A DNA stretch of 64,000 nucleotides from Neptuniibacter sp. 1_MG-2023 (GCF_030547185.1 NZ_JAUOQR010000003.1:124001-188000), one strand, 5' to 3'; positions 27,263-35,401 are shown, counted from the stretch's first letter. Notes: a model not told the origin generated them from the sequence alone. A program made the numbers and translations.

Positions 27263-28156
27263 CTAAAATCCCCAGCGGGCATTTTCTGCTCGCCTATCCA
27301 TTTGTTTTTGCAGTGCGCGTTGTCGCCGTTTCTCATCGTCTAACCGCTGCTGGCGCGCTTCTTCTTTTCTACGAGCTAAGAGCGTTTGAAGTCTGTTTTG
27401 GCGTTGTTCTAGCTCTTTTTCCTCTCTGGCTTTTCTATTATCCTGCTCTTGATTGGTAGGCTTTTTCTGTAGCCTCTCTTCCCGCAGTAAGTATTCGGCC
27501 AGACGTTGTTTGTTTTCTAGCGCTACCTTCTGTGCTTGTTGTTTTTGTAGTTCTATACGTTGCTGCTCAGCCGCTAAACGTTTTAATGCTTCCTGTCTTT
27601 GTATTGCTAAACGTTCTTGACGTTCACGTTGTAACGTTTCGCTGCGTTGTCGCTGTAGTTGTTGTTGATTTAAAGCCTCGCGTTTTAGTTGGTCGAGCTT
27701 TTGTTGGCGTTGCAGTTTGTTTTTATGGTCAATTTTTTTGCGAATAAGCTGCGCCGTTTTTAACGCTTTTGCTTGCTCTTCTTTTTGTTGTTCTTGTTTA
27801 CGTTTTAGCTTTGATTGTTCTAGCCATCTTTTCTTTTGTTCTGCCAAGAGTAGTTCGGCTTTGGCTGCTTGCTTATCTTGTAGGCGCGATTTAGCCGTGT
27901 GAACAGGCATAGGGAAACGTAGGCTATCCCAGCTATTCTCTTCTGCTTTTGTGCGCCCTAATAACTGATCCATCTCCTGTTCAAGGGTTTGGTGGTGCTC
28001 TATCAGATGTTTAAGCTCATCTGAGACTTGATCCATTTGCAGTAGATCAGCCAGTGATTTTTTTTCGCTTTCAAATAGCGGCGTAGTGGAAGATTGAGGT
28101 GAATCGTTTACATCCTCTTCTTCCAGTAAGTCGCTCCAGTCAAGGTAGTCACTCAT
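27263..28156 (-). CDS. Charged coiled-coil cassette protein, 297 residues
   Basis: Residues about 70-297 are an almost unbroken charged helix rich in Lys, Arg, Gln and Glu (RKQEQQKEEQAKALKTAQLI, QRERQERLAIQRQEALKRLA), predicted to be a long single helix or coiled coil like TolA domain II or a scaffolding rod. The N-terminal 65 residues are acidic (SDYLDWSDLLEEEDVNDS). No recognised domain. It sits in the middle of the cassette between two sets of paralogues and could be a ruler, scaffold or spacer. That is inference. Confidence 0.78.
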   Translation of the reverse strand: MSDYLDWSDLLEEEDVNDSPQSSTTPLFESEKKSLADLLQMDQVSDELKHLIEHHQTLEQEMDQLLGRTKAEENSWDSLRFPMPVHTAKSRLQDKQAAKAELLLAEQKKRWLEQSKLKRKQEQQKEEQAKALKTAQLIRKKIDHKNKLQRQQKLDQLKREALNQQQLQRQRSETLQRERQERLAIQRQEALKRLAAEQQRIELQKQQAQKVALENKQRLAEYLLREERLQKKPTNQEQDNRKAREEKELEQRQNRLQTLLARRKEEARQQRLDDEKRRQRALQKQMDRRAENARWGF

Positions 28157-28169
28157 CGCTTAGGCTTTG

Positions 28170-28727
28170 TTATTCTGAGTCAGGTTGGTTTCTCTCAACA
28201 ATAGCTCTAATGCGCTCTTCTAAAACCGCCGGTGGTGGCGTAGGCATAATGCGGCTTCGCATTAAACTGGAGCCTTCTGCCGAGTAGTTGTATTTGTTGG
28301 CATAGCGAGCACTGACTGAGGTGGTTCTCACTTTGGCATGTGCGCCTATGATAAAACCGGTCGCTGTTGCGCTCACCGACTTGCTCGAACTTTTACGTTC
28401 GAACTCGGATTGTTCGGTAAAGCTGATCGATATTTTTATCTCTATGGTGGTGTCGGTAAATTGATAAAATGTGGGTGTGAAACCCAGCTCAATTAGGGAC
28501 ATTTTCTGGCCATCAAAATGAACAAGGGATTCTTTTTTGGTGACTGATGTAGCGCCTGTAATGGGGTCTATTTCGGTGACTTCATATTCACCGCTCATCA
28601 TCTGGGCGAGGCGTAGACCGCTTTCATCCATCGCATATTGTGCTTCTGCGATTGCCATCCCCATACCGGTGATCATTTCGCCAAAAGGTACATCACTTAA
28701 TTCACGTCCAATGCTTCTGCGAGGCAT
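28170..28727 (-). CDS. Cassette paralogue (185 residues), unknown family
   Basis: One of four full-length members of the repeated family. Its blocks are VPFGEMITGMGMAIAEAQYAMD (helix, residues about 12-35), MSLIELGFTPTFYQFTDTTI followed by EIKISISF, then SARYANKYNYSAEGSSLMRS, MPTPPPAVLEERIRAIVER. No signal peptide, membrane helix or catalytic motif. It has about half of its block residues in common with the next gene upstream, so a recent duplication is likely. The strand-plus-PxPxP layout recalls DUF2589 proteins, but I cannot confirm this by eye. Confidence 0.82.
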   Translation of the reverse strand: MPRRSIGRELSDVPFGEMITGMGMAIAEAQYAMDESGLRLAQMMSGEYEVTEIDPITGATSVTKKESLVHFDGQKMSLIELGFTPTFYQFTDTTIEIKISISFTEQSEFERKSSSKSVSATATGFIIGAHAKVRTTSVSARYANKYNYSAEGSSLMRSRIMPTPPPAVLEERIRAIVERNQPDSE

Positions 28728-28755
28728 AATCTGTTGCTCCTATATTAGTTTGACA

Positions 28756-29328
28756 TTAGGTCTCATCGGATGGGTTGTCGTTATCGAGTAGTGCACGAAC
28801 ACGCTCTTCAAACATAGCCGGTGCAGGAATTGGGACTAAGTTACAGCGTAATAAACTGGCCCCTTCGGCACTGTAGTTGTATTTGCTTGAATAGGTAGCA
28901 TCGACAGTGGTTGTACCTACTTTTGTTTTGCTGCCAAATAAACGGCCAAAGAAGCTTGAACTTTTTTTGTAGTTGTCGCGGGTGCTATTAGTTGTGGTTG
29001 TACGTTCAATTTCATGAGACATTTTGATCGCAATTTTTACTTCAATAATGTTATTAGTGAATTGGTAGAACGTAGGTGAAAAGCCTAATTCCATCATGCT
29101 GAGTTTTTGTGATTTACCCTCTTCATCTTTACCAAAATATACCCGTGTATCTTCAGTACCAGTGATGTTACCGCTGTCATCGAGTATAGGTAATCGCCCG
29201 CCCATCATTTGGGCTACATGGACACTGGCTTGGTCTAATTCATACTGAGCATCAGCGATAGCAAAGGCCATCTCTCGGATCATCTCCCCCATGGGGACAT
29301 TTAATAAATCTCTTCCTATGTTTGACAT
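28756..29328 (-). CDS. Cassette paralogue (190 residues), unknown family
   Basis: Closest to the 185-residue neighbour. Blocks are NVPMGEMIREMAFAIADAQY ELD, LSMMELGFSPTFYQFTNNII EVKIAIKM, VDATYSSKYNYSAEGASLLR and VPIPAPAMFEERVRALLDN. A Ser/Lys/Phe-rich insertion (NYKKSSSFFGRLFGSKTKVG) between the second and third blocks is specific to this copy. No secretion signal. ATG 29328 has AGGAGTTAAC upstream. It belongs to the tandem array of four copies. Confidence 0.82.
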   Translation of the reverse strand: MSNIGRDLLNVPMGEMIREMAFAIADAQYELDQASVHVAQMMGGRLPILDDSGNITGTEDTRVYFGKDEEGKSQKLSMMELGFSPTFYQFTNNIIEVKIAIKMSHEIERTTTTNSTRDNYKKSSSFFGRLFGSKTKVGTTTVDATYSSKYNYSAEGASLLRCNLVPIPAPAMFEERVRALLDNDNPSDET

Positions 29329-29355
29329 GAGTTAACTCCTATAAATACCGCGAAT

Positions 29356-29850
29356 TTATTCGTTGGTGTCGTTGTTATTGGTTGAGACGGGTTGCCGACT
29401 GGCAAGCCAATTTTGAAAAGCGTTAGGGGGTGGAATTGATGAAATTCTGGCTGTGATTGAGCTGCTTGCTTCAGAAGAGAAGCTATATTTGTTACTGAAA
29501 GATGCACTGACGGTTGCAGCAAACATAACGAAATAAGCGGTTCCACCTGCCATAACAGAAGTGCCAAAGCGAGTTTTGGTGCTGGTTGAGGACGATAGGG
29601 ATACTTTTAGGTCGATGGTGGCTTCAGTGAAGTGATAAAACACGGGGGCAAAGCCAAGGCTAATCAGCGATTGTTTTTCGCCATCACCTACATCGACACC
29701 GTGACCTTCAGCATCGCCGAGTTGCATCGCCATATTGATAGAGTTGATATCGAGTTCACGTTGCGCTGAGGCAATAGCGGTACCCAACTGATTAAGAAGT
29801 CCTGGCAGTGGAGATTGTTCTAAACTTGCCATCACTTTGCTATGTGACAT
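29356..29850 (-). CDS. Cassette paralogue (164 residues), unknown family
   Basis: Shorter family member: SPLPGLLNQLGTAIASAQRE LD, LISLGFAPVFYHFTEATIDL KVSLSS, SASFSNKYSFSSEASSSITA RISSIPPPNAFQNWL. The loop between the second and third blocks is hydrophobic (GTSVMAGGTAYFVMFAATVS), unlike the other copies, and might contact membrane or a partner. Lies 14 bp downstream of the first copy. No known function. Confidence 0.82.
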   Translation of the reverse strand: MSHSKVMASLEQSPLPGLLNQLGTAIASAQRELDINSINMAMQLGDAEGHGVDVGDGEKQSLISLGFAPVFYHFTEATIDLKVSLSSSTSTKTRFGTSVMAGGTAYFVMFAATVSASFSNKYSFSSEASSSITARISSIPPPNAFQNWLASRQPVSTNNNDTNE

Positions 29851-29864
29851 TTTAGTGCTCCAGG

Positions 29865-30497
29865 TTAGCCGTCGGTGTCTGTATCGCCATTGTCGGTCGG
29901 TGTGTCGTTATCCGTAGGCGTATCACTATCAGCTGGGTTAACCGGAATAGGGTCAACTAATGGCGCGGGGTTAGGATCGGATGAGATGCGCCCACCGCCG
30001 TTGGCCGCGTGTGTTTTTATGGCATCTAAAAATGCTTGCGGTGGTGGAACTGAGCGCATAGTGGTTTTTATACGGGAGACGGCCTCCATATCAAATTCAT
30101 ATTTGTGATGTAGGTCGAATGAGATGCTGCCAGCAAATGCGACAGGGAAGCTTGAATTTTCTGGTGTTCCGGCTTCTAGTTCACCGCCAATATCTATGCC
30201 TGATTCAACACGTACGGAAATGGTTACTTTGAATTCCATCTCTGTTTCGGTGAAATGATAAAATTGCGGGATAAAGCCTAGTTCAAGTAGGCTCCTATCT
30301 CGTGGTACGCCTTGCGCATCGTTGAAGGTTACTTGTGTCTCACTAAGTAGGGTAGCTGCGCGCACGGAGGTCGCATCGAGTTCATATTGTGCGGAGGCGA
30401 TTGCTTTCGCTGTGTTTTCGATAAGCTTAGGGATAGGCACATCCATGAGTGCCTGTCCCGGTGTCATTCCGGCGACTTCGTTATCAAAATTCATCAT
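29865..30497 (-). CDS. Cassette paralogue (210 residues) with acidic Thr/Asp tail
   Basis: First of the tandem family members in transcription order. Blocks are VPIPKLIENTAKAIASAQYE LD, LLELGFIPQFYHFTETEMEF KVTISV, SFDLHHKYEFDMEAVSRIKT and SVPPPQAFLDAIK. After residue 165 there is a flexible Pro/Asp/Thr-rich tail with a repeated SDTPTDNDTPTDNGDT motif, likely exposed. The start could be ATG 30497 or the adjacent ATG 30494. GGGAGAG lies 5 nt upstream. A 131-bp leader with two hairpins precedes it, so it may begin a second transcript. Confidence 0.82.
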   Translation of the reverse strand: MMNFDNEVAGMTPGQALMDVPIPKLIENTAKAIASAQYELDATSVRAATLLSETQVTFNDAQGVPRDRSLLELGFIPQFYHFTETEMEFKVTISVRVESGIDIGGELEAGTPENSSFPVAFAGSISFDLHHKYEFDMEAVSRIKTTMRSVPPPQAFLDAIKTHAANGGGRISSDPNPAPLVDPIPVNPADSDTPTDNDTPTDNGDTDTDG

Positions 30498-30511
30498 ACT
30501 CTCCCTTTGTT

Positions 30512-30580
30512 GATTAGCTTGGGCTAATCGGTTGACCTATGCACAGATCTATTGCGTTTATTACTGCACTTATGCAGTAA
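30512..30580 (-). promoter_or_regulatory. Two hairpins in the leader of the paralogue array
   Basis: GATTAGC-TTGG-GCTAATC (30512-30529) and TTACTGCA-CTTA-TGCAGTAA (30561-30580) are perfect inverted repeats in the 131-bp gap between two cassette genes. Neither is followed by a T-run on the minus strand. They could be operators, processing sites that separate the two upstream genes from the array, or translational control elements. Confidence 0.45.
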
Positions 30581-30628
30581 GAGAATTCCTTTCTACAGCA
30601 ATGTATAAATTTGTATTGGCGCTCAGTT

Positions 30629-31165
30629 TTAAGCTAAGCCAAAGGCTTTAGCGCCTTCTCGAACAAGTCGGTCTGATAGATGAAATAACCCTAAGCCTTG
30701 TTGTTCTTGAGTTAAGCGGCCTGATGAGGCGCTGCTATACCTATTTATACGGTTTAATATGGGTTGCAATGTTGCTTGTTGTTGGGCAGTGCAGAGTGAA
30801 ATGAGGTGTTTGTTCTGAGCGCTAAGTTGATCGCGCATATCAAGTTTGACTAACAAGCAGAGCTTCCTCATCTCCAGTGTAATCTGATCTTTTTTGGCTT
30901 CTGTAGATAAGCTATCTTCAGCTTCAGCATATTGTTGAAGGCAGTGTTCGCAAATATCGAGTGCTGTATTGAGCTGGCCACATAATTCTAAGCATTCCAT
31001 GCTTAATTCGGCTAAATAGCGTTGTAATATCAGTTGAATATTTTGCCGCATCGCTGCTTGGCTTAGCACGTGGATAGCTTGAACTGCGGGTTCATATTGT
31101 CGCCGTTTTAGAAGGGAAGCGATCTCCTCTAAGGCGCCGCCAAAACTGATTTGTTCAGCATCCAT
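30629..31165 (-). CDS. Helical cassette protein (178 residues), TPR-like
   Basis: No named family recognised. The protein is all-helical with paired helices resembling tetratricopeptide-like packing (KRRQYEPAVQAIHVLSQAAM, YLAELSMECLELCGQLNTAL, DICEHCLQQYAEAE). The C-terminus is QGLGLFHLSDRLVREGAKAFG. It starts 4 bp after the preceding gene's stop, so both are translationally linked. A chaperone or adaptor role for the paralogue array is possible. Confidence 0.78.
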   Translation of the reverse strand: MDAEQISFGGALEEIASLLKRRQYEPAVQAIHVLSQAAMRQNIQLILQRYLAELSMECLELCGQLNTALDICEHCLQQYAEAEDSLSTEAKKDQITLEMRKLCLLVKLDMRDQLSAQNKHLISLCTAQQQATLQPILNRINRYSSASSGRLTQEQQGLGLFHLSDRLVREGAKAFGLA

Positions 31166-31169
31166 GACT

Positions 31170-32297
31170 TTATTGACCTTTAGATTCGGTTGTTGGAATT
31201 AAGCGTGCCATTAGCCCTGCTTTCTTTGCTTCGTGTGTAATCCACTGTGCTTGATGGATAGTAGCGGCTAAAGGGATTGTGCTTGTGCCCTCTTTAGGTA
31301 CTGGTAGCAGTATTGTTCTTCCCATAATGCTGTTAAGCAGATTACTTAGAGCTTGTTGGGTGTTTGAGGTGAGATTTTTGAATTCGATATTATATTTCTC
31401 TCCCGCCACTGATATTGCGCTACCTTGGCAGCCCAGTTCGTACATTGCTGCGAGATGGGTTTGGGCGTTCTCAAGTGGAATAGAACGTTCTAATACAATA
31501 GGTAGGGAGTCGATTAGTTTTCTATGAATCTTTTCTGGAATTGAGAACTGTTCAGTTAACCAATTTGAAAAAGAGTCGAAATCTAGTTCTGAAGACACGC
31601 TATCAAGGGTGAGGTTAAACCTAAAATAATCATGGTTCTGGATAATTACAGGGAGATGAAGTGATGTGGCTTTTTGCCAGATATCTTGTGCTGAGCTGTA
31701 GCTTAAGTTGTTAGCTGACCACTGTTTACAGGTGACTTCATTCGTATTGGGTTTAAGGCCTAGGCTGATATATTGACTTCGGATTGACTCATTATAACTA
31801 GGCATAAAGGCCATTACAGTATAAAGCGCCGTTGCAGGTGCTGAGGCCACTAACTCTATACCCGGTTTACTAAAGCGTCGGATAAGGTCTGCGGCAACCG
31901 TTTTGGATAGACGTCCCAAAAGTATTGCCGGAACTTGGGTCAGGCTTTTGACAATTTCTTCGCCGGTTTGTCCTGTAAATGCTGCAATTTCAGCAGCAAA
32001 CTCGGCGGCGTGATCAAACTTTTTGATGTGAGCCGCTAGTTCATACTGTGTTGTATCGGTATTTATAACGACATCATTGCCGACAATTTCGCAAGGTAGT
32101 TTGAAGTCGCTGAGCGCAGCTTTTAGTTGTGATGCTCGTTCTTGGCTGAGATTAGATTGGAGTATAGAGGGCGAGGTAAGTATTCGTTGAATACACTCTT
32201 GTTTAGAAAGACCGAAATGTTGATGAGCTGCACTAATGGTCAATGCATTAGCGTCACCTATGCTGTTAACTTGTAACTGATATCCCTGTGACTGCAC
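31170..32297 (-). CDS. Cassette protein with repeated ribosomal L7/L12 C-terminal-like domains
   Basis: A 375-residue protein, first gene of the cassette. At least two, perhaps three, segments match the pattern of the L7/L12 C-terminal (ClpS-like) fold: helix-rich block, then SP/VP, LxxxLSxxxAxxLxxxLxxxGxxxEL. Examples are FGLSKQECIQRILTSPSIL followed by LSQERASQLKAALSDFKLPC; LLGRLSKTVAADLIRRFSKP; and PIVLERSIPLENAQTHLAAM with YELGCQGSAI. In L12 this fold recruits translation GTPases. Here it is presumably a protein-protein binding module. The start is GTG 32297 with GGGAGA upstream. No membrane segment. Confidence 0.75.
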   Translation of the reverse strand: MQSQGYQLQVNSIGDANALTISAAHQHFGLSKQECIQRILTSPSILQSNLSQERASQLKAALSDFKLPCEIVGNDVVINTDTTQYELAAHIKKFDHAAEFAAEIAAFTGQTGEEIVKSLTQVPAILLGRLSKTVAADLIRRFSKPGIELVASAPATALYTVMAFMPSYNESIRSQYISLGLKPNTNEVTCKQWSANNLSYSSAQDIWQKATSLHLPVIIQNHDYFRFNLTLDSVSSELDFDSFSNWLTEQFSIPEKIHRKLIDSLPIVLERSIPLENAQTHLAAMYELGCQGSAISVAGEKYNIEFKNLTSNTQQALSNLLNSIMGRTILLPVPKEGTSTIPLAATIHQAQWITHEAKKAGLMARLIPTTESKGQ

Positions 32298-32602
32298 GTT
32301 ATTCTCCCTGAATGCCCTGCTGCATAAAACACACTGTGATGTGCTTTGTGGAGTAAACTATTGCACTAGAAATGATCAAAATCAAGAGATGTAAACGTAT
32401 ATTTTAAACGCTTGTTTGTCTGAGTATAAAATAGGGGATTAAGAGAAATAAGCTGAGTGCTTAATAAGTTGTTGATTCTATGAATGGTTGTCGATTTTTA
32501 CGTTGCAGTGCAGCGTGATTGAAGTTCATTAAATTGAGCGATGACATGAGAAAACGTATACACGAGAGGAGGGCGGCACTTAGGCAAGTACCGCTGCTCA
32601 AT
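32298..32602 (-). promoter_or_regulatory. Gap between smpB and the cassette, probable cassette promoter
   Basis: A 305-bp AT-rich gap without any gene I can support. On the minus strand a weak sigma-70 pair, TTGATT - 17 bp - AATAGT, lies about 60-85 bp before the GTG start of the first cassette gene. After smpB a hairpin (GCGGCACTT 32573-32581 with AAGTACCGC 32586-32594, one G-U pair) lacks a T-run, so read-through from smpB into the cassette is possible. Confidence 0.35.
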
Positions 32603-33076
32603 TTATCTAGCCGCCATTAAACGCTGTTTTTGTAGTGCCCAGTCTTTATCTTTATCAGCAGCACGCTTGTCATGCTGTTTTTTACCTTTGGCTAAGGCTA
32701 TTTCACATTTAATGTGATTACCTTTCCAATAGAGCGCAAGTGGGACGCAGGTAAGACCCTTGGCATTGATCGCGCTAATGATTTTAACTAGCTCTCGATG
32801 ATTTAAGAGTAGTTTTCTTTGACGTGTAGGGTCCGCGACCACGTGGGTGCAGGCTGTCTTTAATGGTGTGAAATGGGCGCCAACAAGCCACGCTTCTCCC
32901 TTATGAATATTCACATAAGATTCAACGAGCTGTGCGCGACCTTCGCGTAAACTTTTTACTTCCCATCCAGTCAGCACTAAACCCGCCTCGAATTTATCCT
33001 CAATAAGGAACTCGTGACGTGCTTTTTTGTTTTGACAGATGGTGTTGCCTGATGGGGCTTTTTTCTTTTTAGCCAT
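32603..33076 (-). CDS. smpB: SsrA-binding protein SmpB
   Basis: SmpB binds the tRNA-like domain of tmRNA and places it in the stalled ribosome. At 157 residues it shows the family features [46 protein letters not shown] and the C-terminal basic tail [17 protein letters not shown]. It is transcribed in the same direction as ssrA but separated from it by the unknown cassette. Confidence 0.97.
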   Translation of the reverse strand: MAKKKKAPSGNTICQNKKARHEFLIEDKFEAGLVLTGWEVKSLREGRAQLVESYVNIHKGEAWLVGAHFTPLKTACTHVVADPTRQRKLLLNHRELVKIISAINAKGLTCVPLALYWKGNHIKCEIALAKGKKQHDKRAADKDKDWALQKQRLMAAR

Positions 33077-33266
33077 GGCGGGCGATTATATAGTGCAGAT
33101 CAAAGCAAAGAAAGCAGTTCTAATAATATTTACCGTTGTGTTAAATGGCGTTGCTGTACTTTATTTAATGGATGGCAAGTGATTATTTTTCGTTGTGCTT
33201 TTGAGGTATAGATGAAAGAATTTCGCTATCTGTTGATCATAAGAAGAAATAGAGAGCTATCAGCTT

Positions 33267-34631
33267 ATGCAAGACAAAACATCTATTCATGGTGCTTGGA
33301 CATCTCGTTGGATCTTTATATTAGCGGCTACGGGATCAGCTGTAGGCTTAGGTAATATTTGGAAGTTTCCCTATATCACGGGTGAAAACGGGGGTGGGGC
33401 GTTTGTTTTAGTTTACCTCTGTTGCATTCTTCTGGTGGGGGTTCCCATCATGATGGCCGAAGTGCTTATCGGACGTCGGGGGCGTCAAAGTCCTATTAAT
33501 GCGATGAAAAGTGTGGCGCTTGAAGCCGGACGTCCTCAGTACTGGTCGCTTGTCGGTTGGACAGGTGTACTTGCGGGTTTTATGATTTTTTCTTTCTACT
33601 CTGTTGTCGCGGGTTGGGTGTTGTTTTATATCGCGGGGATGGGGGTTGGGGACTTTATCGCTATAGGGAGTGCGGATGCAGGCACTGTATTTAATGACCT
33701 GTTAGGCGATCCTCAGACGTTGATTATCTGGCACTCGATTTTTGTCATGATGGTGATGTTAGTTATTGTCGGCGGCGTTAAAAAAGGTTTGGAAAATGCG
33801 GTTAAATTTCTTATGCCCGCATTGTTTTTCTTATTGCTTGTTATGTTGGGTTACTCTTCGCAAACGGAAGGATTTGCGGCGGGTTGGGACTTTTTGTTTC
33901 ATTATGACCCATCTGAATTAAGTTGGGATTCTGTGCTGGTGGCGTTAGGGCACTCCTTTTTTACCTTATCTTTAGGTATGGGAGCGATCATGGCCTATGG
34001 GTCATATATGCCGAAGAAAACTTCTATTGGTGGTGCGGTTATCTGGATCGCGATCATGGATACTTTGGTTGCTTTGATCGCGGGATTGGTTATTTTTCCT
34101 ATCGTTTTTTCTAATGGTATGGATCCAGGGGCTGGGCCCGGTTTGATGTTTGTGACTCTGCCTGTTGCGTTTGGTCAGATGCCCGGCGGTCAGATTTTTG
34201 GTTTTGTGTTCTTCTTGCTGGTGGGTATCGCTGCTTGGACCTCTGCGATCTCTCTAATGGAGCCTGCGGCGGCTTGGTTAGTTGAAAAGTTTAATTGGCA
34301 TCGCATTCCCGCATGTATTGTTTTGGGTTTGATTGTTTGGGGCATGGGGATTGCTGCTTTAGGTTCATTTAACTTTATCTCTGATGTGAAATTACTTGGA
34401 TTTAATGTATTCGATTTCCTCGATTTCATGACAGCCAATATAATGTTGCCACTGGGTGGTTTGTTTATTGCTATCTTTGCCGGCTGGATTATCACGCGGA
34501 ATATGGTGGCCAATGAGTTGGCAATCTCTTCCCCTCTGCTGTTTAATGCGTGGTATATTGCGTTGCGTTTTATTGCGCCTATAGGCGTGTCAGTGATTTT
34601 TGTTCTCAATTTAATTGAGAAACTTAAGTAG
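33267..34631 (+). CDS. Sodium-dependent neurotransmitter:sodium symporter family (NSS/SNF) transporter
   Basis: A 454-residue inner-membrane protein with about 11 membrane segments. The hallmark sodium-binding stretch lies in TM1: GSAVGLGNIWKFPYITGENG. TM6 has HSFFTLSLGMGAIMAYGSYM and TM8 region VGIAAWTSAISLMEPAAAWL. Relatives take up amino acids or related amines with sodium. The substrate cannot be deduced. Single gene between smpB (divergent) and ratA (16 bp downstream, possibly co-transcribed). Confidence 0.93.
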   Translation: MQDKTSIHGAWTSRWIFILAATGSAVGLGNIWKFPYITGENGGGAFVLVYLCCILLVGVPIMMAEVLIGRRGRQSPINAMKSVALEAGRPQYWSLVGWTGVLAGFMIFSFYSVVAGWVLFYIAGMGVGDFIAIGSADAGTVFNDLLGDPQTLIIWHSIFVMMVMLVIVGGVKKGLENAVKFLMPALFFLLLVMLGYSSQTEGFAAGWDFLFHYDPSELSWDSVLVALGHSFFTLSLGMGAIMAYGSYMPKKTSIGGAVIWIAIMDTLVALIAGLVIFPIVFSNGMDPGAGPGLMFVTLPVAFGQMPGGQIFGFVFFLLVGIAAWTSAISLMEPAAAWLVEKFNWHRIPACIVLGLIVWGMGIAALGSFNFISDVKLLGFNVFDFLDFMTANIMLPLGGLFIAIFAGWIITRNMVANELAISSPLLFNAWYIALRFIAPIGVSVIFVLNLIEKLK

Positions 34632-34646
34632 GGACATTTTGTTGGT

Positions 34647-35078
34647 ATGGCTCAGGTAGATCGCAGTGCATTGGTGTTGCACACTGCAGAACAGATGTTT
34701 GATCTTATTAATGATGTAGAGCGTTATCCTGAGTTTTTGCCTTGGTGCTCTAAAACTGAAGTTGTCAGTCGCTCGGATGAGGAGTTGATCGCAACTCTGT
34801 ATTTGTCTAAAGCAGGGCTCAAATACAGCTTTACGACACGTAATGAATTAAAACGCCCTAACCAAATGACGCTTGAATTAGTAGAAGGCCCTTTTTCCTC
34901 TTTAGTTGGTATTTGGGATTTTAAAATTCTCAGTGATGAGGCATGCAAAGTAAGCCTTAATCTTCAGTTTGAATTTTCTGGTAAAATTGCATCCCTTGCG
35001 ATGAGCAAAGTATTTAATCAAGTAGCGACGACTTTAGTTGATGCTTTCGTAAGTCGCGCTGATGAAATTTACGATTAA
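34647..35078 (+). CDS. ratA: RatA family protein (START/COQ10-like)
   Basis: A 143-residue SRPBCC (START-like) protein: SALVLHTAEQMFDLINDVER, YPEFLPWCSKTEV, LSKAGLKYSFTTRN, LVEGPFSSLVGIWDF. Known relatives are E. coli RatA, reported to block 70S assembly, and the ubiquinone-binding Coq10. Both readings are open. Its usual neighbours, smpB and rnfH (ratB), are also here, though the symporter gene separates it from smpB. Confidence 0.92.
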   Translation: MAQVDRSALVLHTAEQMFDLINDVERYPEFLPWCSKTEVVSRSDEELIATLYLSKAGLKYSFTTRNELKRPNQMTLELVEGPFSSLVGIWDFKILSDEACKVSLNLQFEFSGKIASLAMSKVFNQVATTLVDAFVSRADEIYD

Positions 35079-35087
35079 GAGCACGAT

Positions 35088-35396
35088 ATGATTGTAGAAG
35101 TTGCGTTTGCATTACCCACAGAACAGAAAATCATTTCATTAAATGTGCCGGATGAATGTACAGCTTATGAAGCCGTGATTAAATCTGGTATCGTCGAGAT
35201 TTTTCCGGAAATTGATCCAGAAACGGCGCCCATGGGTATTTTTTCCAAAGCGATTAAAGATCCTAAGGAAACTGTTTTGCGTGAAGGTCAGAGAGTAGAG
35301 ATCTATCGACCTTTGATCGCAGATCCTAAAGAGGTTAGGGCAAAACGCGCAGCTAAAATGAAAGCAAAAAAAGAAGCTGAAGCTGCTGCGCGCTAG
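35088..35396 (+). CDS. rnfH: RnfH family ubiquitin-like protein
   Basis: Also known as RatB. A 102-residue beta-grasp protein: VEVAFALPTEQKIISLNVPD, VIKSGIVEIFPEIDPE, MGIFSKAI, LREGQRVEIYRPLIADPKEV RAKRAAK. The C-terminal basic tail is conserved. The function is not established. It follows ratA by 9 bp in one transcript, and its stop lies close to the convergent bamE. Confidence 0.92.
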   Translation: MIVEVAFALPTEQKIISLNVPDECTAYEAVIKSGIVEIFPEIDPETAPMGIFSKAIKDPKETVLREGQRVEIYRPLIADPKEVRAKRAAKMKAKKEAEAAAR

Positions 35397-35401
35397 CGGG
35401 T

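Noticed and set aside
23036-32297. Contractile injection system, gas vesicle or CRISPR-like defence interpretation
   Set aside because: No sheath, tube, baseplate, AAA ATPase, GvpA, nuclease or reverse transcriptase motif could be seen in any of the twelve proteins.
22612-32602. Integrated phage or genomic island using the ssrA 3' end as attachment site
   Set aside because: The cassette lies upstream of the ssrA 5' end, not downstream of its 3' end. No integrase or ssrA 3' fragment duplicate is seen, so classic tmRNA-targeted integration is not supported.
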